Of a stretch of DNA of 64,000 nucleotides, positions 52,901 to 62,300 are shown piece by piece. This DNA is from Taeniopygia guttata (taxonomy: Eukaryota > Chordata > Aves > Passeriformes > Estrildidae): NCBI RefSeq assembly GCF_048771995.1, contig NC_133032.1:29351501-29415500 (forward strand). Direction: 5' to 3'. Every line of letters begins with the position of its first letter. Within the stretch, counting starts at the first letter, position 1. The notes under the pieces are model-generated. The model was not told where the DNA came from and ran no database searches. It worked only from the letters and a program-made list of their open reading frames with translations. A program made the position numbers and the translations under genes.

Positions 52901-55900
52901 TCAGGCTGTACTAGGGCATCCCAAAGTATGGAAAAGAGCTCAGCTGGGGATCATCAGCAACAGTAGAGGCAGTACAAGTATTTCATGCTACTTGCTTCTG
53001 CTGAGACTGAAAAGGCAAGTAAAGAGCACTAAGTACTGCTATTCCAGTCGGCAGCGGTGCTGGAACTGAAGGAAGTTTCAGCCATGACCTAAGGACAGAA
53101 TGCACAGATGAACCCTTTAGCACTCTTACCTTCCCTCAAAGAGAAACACTGAGAACAAACCATGTTTTTACATAACCAAACCAACATTGCAGAACACAAC
53201 AGGACTCTCAAGAAGTATTTCCAATGCCTCCATGGTGTTTTGGGTGAGATTTATGTTTTCCCAATAGCTAAGACCAGCTTGTCCCACAAAACAAATGCAG
53301 GTAATCTAGCTGAGTAAAAAAGGAAGCAACTAACCAAGAAAAAATTACTGTGCTACACACACTACTGGTTGGGGTTTGTGTGTGGGTTTGGGGTTTTTTT
53401 GGTTACAGGAGACAAGAAGAGGTGGAATTTAAACCTTAGAGGCATATTTTATTTTTATAAGCAAACAAAACAATAAGCTTGAAAACTGTTCATAAGTGAT
53501 GGAGAAACCCAGTGATGTTTAAAATGTACAAAACACATTGAACCTGGGACTGACAGTATGTATCCAGGAAGGTTGGTTGTCAAGCAGGTGTGATGAGCAC
53601 AGGAAAGAGTATTTTAGAGTATGCAGCTCTGTGACCACGGCAAGCTTATCCACAAGTTATCCTACATGCTGAACATTAAGACAAACTAAAGCCTTCCACC
53701 TTTGTAACTCCCAGGGAGAAGTAACATGCCCTGCCATGACATGTCTGCAGGGACAATGACAGGATGCTAAACAGGAAAGGAGCATGCCTGCAACAGATCC
53801 ACATCAAAACTCAAAAAAACATTTGACAGCCCATAACACTGTCACCTTTCAAAAGGCTTTAAAAACACTAACATTTTCAAGTAACAACATTCTTAAATGC
53901 ACACAAGCCAGACAGCAAGGCACTCATGTGATGTGGGTGGGAAAATGAATTCTCCAATTCCAAAATTCTTCATCAAACATAAGAAGGGCAGCTGTTCCTG
54001 ACATCCCCTCATAACATTTCTGCTCAGTCTCTCAACATGGAGTATTTTGCTCTTTCTGCTAGGTGATTGTCCATATGGTTTAATCCACATTGTTCTGCAC
54101 CCAGTTTTCAGATGATAGTCCTAAAGTGACATCCACCACCCCTGCTGGTTCATCTCCTCTCACTGGGAACTCCTGGGCTAACAGAAGCCTATTGCCAATC
54201 ACACAGCAGTGAAGTATTTGGGAGCAAGAAGTGGCTCATAAATCAGAATGACTCTACCCTGAAGATAAAGAGCTGATCACCCTCCTTAGTGGGAGTCACT
54301 GAAAACAATGGCAGAAGTTTATTGTTTTTATGAAGGATTGATCTCCTGAAAAGCAAGAAGAAATCAGAAGGTTCTCCAGTCTTTAAGTTCCATCCAGACA
54401 TCATATGACTCACCATAAACCTCACGAAACATTGGGAAAAAAAAAATCACTCATCCCCCAATTCTCTTGGGAAGCTCACCCAGTTGTACAAAACCACAAA
54501 ATATTCTCCACACGGCACTCTATCACAAATGCCCCACAGCACACTAGTATGGCGGGAGTCCCTCCAGGACTGGAACTGACAAGCTGTGAACTTCCTCAGG
54601 TGCCCCTAATTTTTCACCACTATTATACTCAGTTCTCTGACTACACATGGTAAAGCCCAAAAAACAAGTATAACCTGAATACAAGTATATTCTTGCAAGC
54701 CACTAATGTGGGCCCAGGGCTCCTGATACCTTGGGTCAAAATGGTGAAGAAATTCAACATATCCATTCTTCTTCTCTCTGCAGATGCTGACAGTAAATAA
54801 GACATTACCTATGAAGACTAGATTATATAAAATATTCAAATTAGGTGAATTTGGATATGCTTGTATTTTAGATAACCATATCTAGATTTTTGTCATGTGA
54901 TAAAAGTGTGTGCCCACTCCCAACCAAAACCTCCAACACTTGTAATAGCTGAGCAAATATGTCCAACTATTAAATGACCCGTAAATGCTTTCTCAAGGAC
55001 TAATTCTTCCAGAACACCTACATAATGTTTGTTTTCAGAATGAACTAACTTCAGTTGCTGTTGAAGCATTAATTCCCCTGGATCAGTTAACTGTTAAACC
55101 CCTAATAACTACATAGCTAAAAAAAACAGTGTGTGCTGCTTTATGAATGCTATCTCTTCTATGCATTCCTGAGTACAAAAAAAATTAAAGCCAAACTATA
55201 ACGATTTTGGCCCATCAACAGTATTATGGCTGATCAACATTACACAAAATAACCACTATTTACTGTGGCAGTTCACTTTCAGCCTTTGCACAGACTATCC
55301 AGGAGCAGTGTGCTGCTGTTGTGGAATAACCAACATCAAACCAAGCTATGCACTCCCTGCCCCACTCCTACTCCAAAGAAATCAATCAAGAGAATTTCTC
55401 TAAAGCCCAAAATTAGCTGCAATCTCTGTGGAGATCTTCAGGTCATTCTACAGGATCCTACCAGGTTACTATCTCTTTTGGTGTTTAAAAAGAATTTTTA
55501 CTTGGCATTTTCCTCTGAAACACTACACAGCTTCCCAAAACTTCCCAAACACTACACATTTTCCTCTGAAACACTACACAGCTTCCCCAAATATGGGTTA
55601 TAGTTCTCCCTGTCATCTACAGACATCAGCAACTGCTTATTACAATTACGATTTCTGGCACCTATGCCTGGTCCCACCATCTCTAACACACTGAGGCCAT
55701 TCAATATTTTCAGAATTGCATCCAATAATGCATGTTGATCCCAACACATAACACACATCTTCTCAAATGAAAAAAACTGTACCCAGCTGTACACTTCTGC
55801 TATGCCATCAGACCTGAAGAATTTATGCAGTAATACCTGAAATTATCAACCATAGCTGAGATTTTTCTCTTGAAGAGAAAATATATGGAGGAAAAAAATT

Positions 55901-56283
55901 AGGTAGCAAGGAATTAAGTAGCAATGGAATAAAATTTTTACATCTTCCACAAAATGAGAATGGACAGTGGGGAGGATAAAAGAGGAAAATCAATATTCAG
56001 AGAAAAAAGGCTGTAGGAGAAGACTGAAAATATGAAAAGGGAAAGTCTCTGAGCTTAGATACCCTAGAAAGGGAGAGACTTGGAAGAATTTCACTGGTGC
56101 ACTATATATGCTCCCTATGTGATAGGGAAATCACATCTTCAGAACTGATGAGATGCCACAGACAGTATTTGCCTGCTACAGGGTTCCTGCAAAGGATCAC
56201 ACTGCTCCAAAATTTGTAGTATATTCTTACAAGGAAAAGATGCTATGGTATTTATGTAAGCTCCAACTCCATCTTATAAGTCA

Positions 56284-56326
<43 letters not shown>

Positions 56327-59300
56327 TATATAGTATCAGATTCCAATGTAAAATCTGTAAGAACCATATTCTTTTTGAGATATTTTGGACAGCAGTTGAA
56401 CCTGGAAGGCTCCTGCCACTCCTGTCAGATGCACTGGAAATCAGCAGCAGGCCTTTGGCAGTGGAGGGGTTACAGTCCTACAGAGCAGTGCAAACTGTCC
56501 CTGCCAGGAGAGCCTTCAGGGGCTGTGGTAGGTGGGGAAGTGAGGACAGAGAAATCAGGTGAGACAGAGCAGGAGCAGCAGCAAAGACACCATCACACAC
56601 TGATGTCATTCCACAAGGGTTAGGGAACATAATGAATGTATGTTTGAACAGTTTGGAATTTGGGTGTTTTGTAGGAGCTCGGGATTGAATTTCACTGAGT
56701 TTTTCTGCTGCTCAGTCTACCCCATGGACTGGGAAGAAAGGGAGTTTATATTACATATATTCAAACACAGACCTTCAGGTGTATTTGTTTTTCCAACACC
56801 AGAATCAGTAACTAGAGTTTGCTAACCGAAAATTGAATTTATTAAAATTCCCCAACAGAAAACTTCTTTTAATTCACAAGAGCTAGGCAAAGTGCGTGGA
56901 TGAAAATAAAATAATTCACAGCTGTTTTAGTAAAAAAAGAGCACAGGTCAATATATTTAAATCCAACATCTAACATCACATTCCTAACCCATATTTAGCA
57001 GTATGAATGAAACCCTGTTACAGGAGAGCATTCCTATTTTGGGAAGCCTTTATGCACACTTTTTACTTCATGTGAAAAGGAAAGCACTTAAATTATTTCC
57101 TGTATCAGAGGCCCATGTATGCTGATTTTCAAAGGCACTGGGTGTATCCCTTTGAAGTAGATTCTCACTAAATCAGTGTTAGCTATAAACCAAAATAACA
57201 CTTCCCTTGCTTTACAAGAAGTTATAAAGACAGTTCATTGTTGTTTATAAACAAGTATTTTAATTAAAACAAACACATTTCACAGCTTAGTGAAAGAAAA
57301 AAGCTTGCCATAAAACACTGATTAATCAGCACTTGACATCAAGCACCAAATTCTTCTTGTCTCCAATTTAATTAAGCATACAAGGTTATATATGCATACA
57401 CATGTGCCTACTTATTAGATTTGCTATTCTACAACACTATCTTGACTGTGTATTAAAAAGTTATTAAGAAGAGTAATGCCAAGTTTTTCTTTAATATGAA
57501 TTCAACACCCATCTAACTTAAAAGATTTGAGATTCCCAGCTCCAAGTTTCCCTTGCAGGTTAAAACCTGTCAAACCTTCTGCCTTTCACTAAAACCTTTC
57601 AGTCTGCCTTCAGCAGTTGCAAAAATATTAACGTAATTACAGGTTAGAAATCAGGATCCCCACTAACAAAAGCATTATTCTGGTATTGTGAGAACAAAGC
57701 CTTGCTCAACAGCAAGTTTTTATTCCTGCACGTGAGATCTCTAAGGCACAACAGTAAATGCATGTGGGACCCTGAAGAAGTTATTAATTCTTATGGAAGT
57801 TATTAATTCTTATGGAAACCCAACCAAGTGAGGTTAAATATATTCTGAAACAACACATGTATCCTAAGAGTTAAACCAGAAGGTAATGTAAAGCTATCTT
57901 TTCTTTCATTCTCCTCCCACATCCTTGTGATAGGAGCCAAGAATTGAGAAAATGGAATTCTTGAAAAGCAACATATAAAACATTCTTACATCAGCATATT
58001 ATTTGCACCCATGAATGTATACTTATTCAAAAGCCCTCGTATTAATCTTCTATGCAAATAAGACATTTCCTGGATTTATAAGCTAAAAAGGTGTTAAAAC
58101 CAGGAAACGAGTGGGAGTTTGTGCCTAAGAGTAGCATTTTGTCCTGGCAGACTCTCCTCCGCCCCTTCCCAAACTCGTAATTCAGTTCTCATATCAGGCA
58201 TGAAGTGAAATTACAGCTCAGTGTGGAAAATTAAGACCTGACCTTGCAAAAACAAACAGCCTCCTTTACAACGTCGTTCCAAGACTTGCAATAAACCGTG
58301 TCCCTTCAGCAGTGCCATGTATAACCAAGCCTGCAGAACTGCATTGATGTTGCTCAGTTAGCCACAAGAAAAAATGCTAGGAAAAATGGAAAATAATCTA
58401 GAACAAGAAGATTAGATCTGGAGATACTAGTCATAATGTTTTCTTCCTTCCTGTATTTTCTCTGCCTTAATGCTCCCCTCCCTATCACATGTTTGTACTA
58501 AAAGCAGATTTCCCATCTTCTCTTTCCAACTAGCAATCTTAGGGGGAAAAAAATAAAGGAGAGAAAAATAAAAGAAAGATTTACTATCTCTTCACATTCA
58601 TTATAAAAGTTTCCAGGCACAACAAATCCTGTGGGCATGGAAAATATAACAGTGAGTCTTCGTCAGGCTTGAGGTTGCTGGAGGATAATCAGTAAAACAT
58701 GTCTTTCAGAAATCAGAGGGAAAAGCATGAAAACATTTCAGAGAGAAAATCCCACCAAATGATGCAAAAGGATTGTATTTGGATAGGGAAAGGAGAACTG
58801 GGAAAACAAGGCACAGGATTTGTCATGAGTAGAAAGAGCTACTTATTTTGCAGAAAAATCTACTGCAAGCAGGTTTTCTGTCTAATCCATTAGATGCATG
58901 TCCTACGGTTTGATGGAGTGAGCAGCTGTTTCTTTAAAGAACCACAGTGATATATCTTGACACTGGAAGATCACACATGTAGAAAATCTCACAGAAGCAA
59001 AACTCTGCACTCTGCAACTTTAAAGGTTTCCTAAATGACTACCTGAGCATCAGAGTTCTCCTACTACATCAGGAATAGACACAAAACACATCAATAAGAA
59101 TGAGGAGCTGGCCTAGCAGGATACATACTGCTGCCAGAGTGGAGCTGTATTATTGAAAAACCTTTGATCTCACATCATCATCCAATTCACCTTGTCTGAA
59201 ATCTGTGACTATTTCTATGTATAATCTTTCATCTTCATGAACCACAAAGATCAACAGGTTTCAAGTAAATTCATCTGGTGAAATGTTGTCTATGTTGCAA

Positions 59301-62300
59301 ACCAAGTGTTAGTTATGAATCCCTAAAGGAATTACTCATTGTTGCCTTCCTTGGGTATTCTCTCTGCTCTGGTTTCTATCACCTATTAGTGAGCCAGAGA
59401 GCAGCACCTAAAAGCTGCTTTTGGAAAATTACAGAGAAGGACTACCACATCCCCTGAGATAATTTCCTATGCCCAAAGGATGAAGTGTCCTAAAATACAC
59501 CAAAAATTATTGCTGGAAATGTGGTGCTATGAAAACTGACAGGTTAAAGACATTCATGAGCTGACAGTAACAGCAAAATGACAAAGGTGCTGAAGACAGC
59601 CTTTTTTTTTCATATTTCTTTTTAGTAGACTCTGAAAGGCATAAAATATGTTTTGATTAAACTCTCGAAATGAGATGAGTCTTTCCAATTACTCTAGGAA
59701 CTAGAGAAGTTTGTTAAGTACTGTGAATTGCCTTCACCAGCAGACCAAGGATCTCTCTTGTCTTGAGGACAGAATCTATGTAATGCATGAACAATGGTTT
59801 AAATATCTCACAACAGCTATTTGCAACTGAACAACAAAGGTATTGAAATAGATGGATAAAGACAATCTTACTTGAGCCACAAAGCATTGAGATACAGCTC
59901 AGAAGAGCTTATGTCAATACTCGTCGGGAAAAACTCTTTTCAGGATAATGAGAATGAACAGGTTCGAAACGCTAAAAATAACTCTAGGTTTGTTATGTAG
60001 CATGAGGAATTGGAGCTGGAAGCAACTTCTCCCTCCTGATGGGAAACAGACTGTTCTCAGGCAGACATGGTTACTGCAGGTTCCTCCCTGCCTTACACAT
60101 TGGATTGATACCTCCTCCCCCAACAAAAAGAATGAGAAACACCATAGTCACAACAACGATCAGTCACCACCGTGATTATACCCTCAAGTTAAATGCAATC
60201 AGTACACTGAGATATGGGTGGAACCAAAACATTCTTTCCATTCATTGCTACATTACTTGAACCTTATAGTAACTACAGTTACATATTATGAAGATTATCA
60301 CAAAGGAATTCAGAGTAAAAGCCCTCACTATGAAAAATAAAAATTTCCATATAGGTGAGGAAATTAGTATTGTCTCACCTACATATCCCATTGCTTCTGG
60401 AAAGCACATCTAGCCAATTCCCAAGGAGAGAAAGACAATTCAAAGCATATAAATCTACTCAGCAGAAACAAAAAGAGATATTAACTTTGTTTCTTTTCTC
60501 CCGAGGAAAGGCAATCCAGAAAAGTGGCAAGGCTCAGGAAATAGCAAATCTCACCATCTGAACCGGTGAATAACTGATTTACCTTTGTTACCTCGAAGAA
60601 AAAGGGCAGCATTTCAGCCCCAAAGGCAAATCTTAGGAAGGTCGGAGAAATGAAGAAAAACATTCTGAGCTGAAGATAATGATAAATTCAAATAAGAGAC
60701 AGCCTCACTGCATGTTAATTCAAGCACTGCCTCAGCCTAGGCACACAGACAAGTATTTTGCTTAAATCAGGCAGTGCTTTTAACTCTGAGCTTGCTGGCC
60801 CAGCAGCACACCTCAAACACCAGTGATTCCTTCCCTGCCAACATAGCAAGGCCACTGCTGCTGAACAACTGCTCATCAGTAAGAACATAAGGAAAGGGAG
60901 AAGAATAAACAACTCAAAATAAAGGGCCACACTGAGTCAAACTACAGATCATCTTACCCAGCTCTCCTGCCTCCCAGCAATAGCTGAGATAACAATGTTA
61001 CAACAGTGCAGGCATGGAGGGAGCAGTGCCTCTCCGGCAATATGAACATTCCCTCAGCTCCCAGCAATAGCAGCGTGGGGATTTCCTGAGCCAAAGGTAA
61101 TGGGTTTGCACTTAATAATCCTCTGTGGATTTTTTTCATCAGCGCAACAAAGTAAACTGAGTGAGCCTTAAGTGGAAAGATAACTGCCAAAAGCCACAAG
61201 AAGGAGTAAAGGTAAAGGACTGGCAGGGAGAGTTAGAAATTCAAGTGTCCCTGGCAGGAAAGAAAAAGAAAACCATCACACAAAACTTTGGTCCGAGTTT
61301 TACATTATCCACAACCATTCAATAATCAAGAACTTCTCAAGAGTTTTCTTTTTCAGTTCATGTTCTTATCATAAGAATCCTAGAACAGAGATATTACTTA
61401 GAAGTTCAAGTATATTAGTTAGGAGAAGAATGTGGATTCTCCTATGCTGGGGAGAGCCTAAATGATGTTTTTTTATTAAAATATTTCAAAGGAATAATTA
61501 TTCTGCAAACTCAAATATTTAAGGTGCTTGTAACTTAGTTGGCAAGTTACATTATGCTTTGGCTGGACTTCAGCATAGTATTTACCATTCTGATAATATG
61601 TAAAAGAAAATGAAAATATTTTCTCCTGTTTTTCAGACCTACAGAGTTTAGCAGAACAGAGCAGAGAGTTGATACAGCCTTGTTAGACTGAAGCTATAAA
61701 TACTTAACAGGGCAAAGCTCTTCCAGTTTCAGAAGCTCACTTGATTTCTTCTCAACATTATGCTTTTCAGGAAGCAGAATGTGAAGTAAGTGTTTTAAAG
61801 TATTTTTAATTTATTTTTTTAGACACTCTCTGACAGCAAAGGGAAAGACCAGTAAACACAGACCCTGTCCTGACTAGCTTGTAAGAGCCCATGAGAAACG
61901 TGGGTATCATGAAGTTCCCACCAAGCTGCTGCATTTGTGTGCAGCTCTCTTCTGTGTGTCACAGTCCTGACTATTATATCCAACAAACCTTAAGACATGC
62001 TCATCTCTCCAGCTTTGGGAAGAGGAAAGCAACTGTCCTTTCGCTGCTTTCTAAAATGTCTTGACTGAAGAGATTAACAGTGCAGCAAGTTAGAGGTTAA
62101 AAAAAAAAAAAGGTTATACCTTCATCAGAGAGCAATTTTACTATCTCCTCTTACCCACCACTGATTTGTAATTTGCACTGACAGGATTCCTGCCAACTAA
62201 AGACACTACAAGTTAATGATATTAATTTCCCTCTGGTTCATCCTGAAAAAGATACCTGCAATAATAAAACCTCCATTGCTAGCTAGTTGTAGAGTGAGTT

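Noticed and set aside
56153-56623. A 156-codon plus-strand frame
   Set aside because: It contains a Tyr-Ile repeat produced by the (TA)n microsatellite and lies antisense in a KANSL1L intron. No domain or splice signal supports it.
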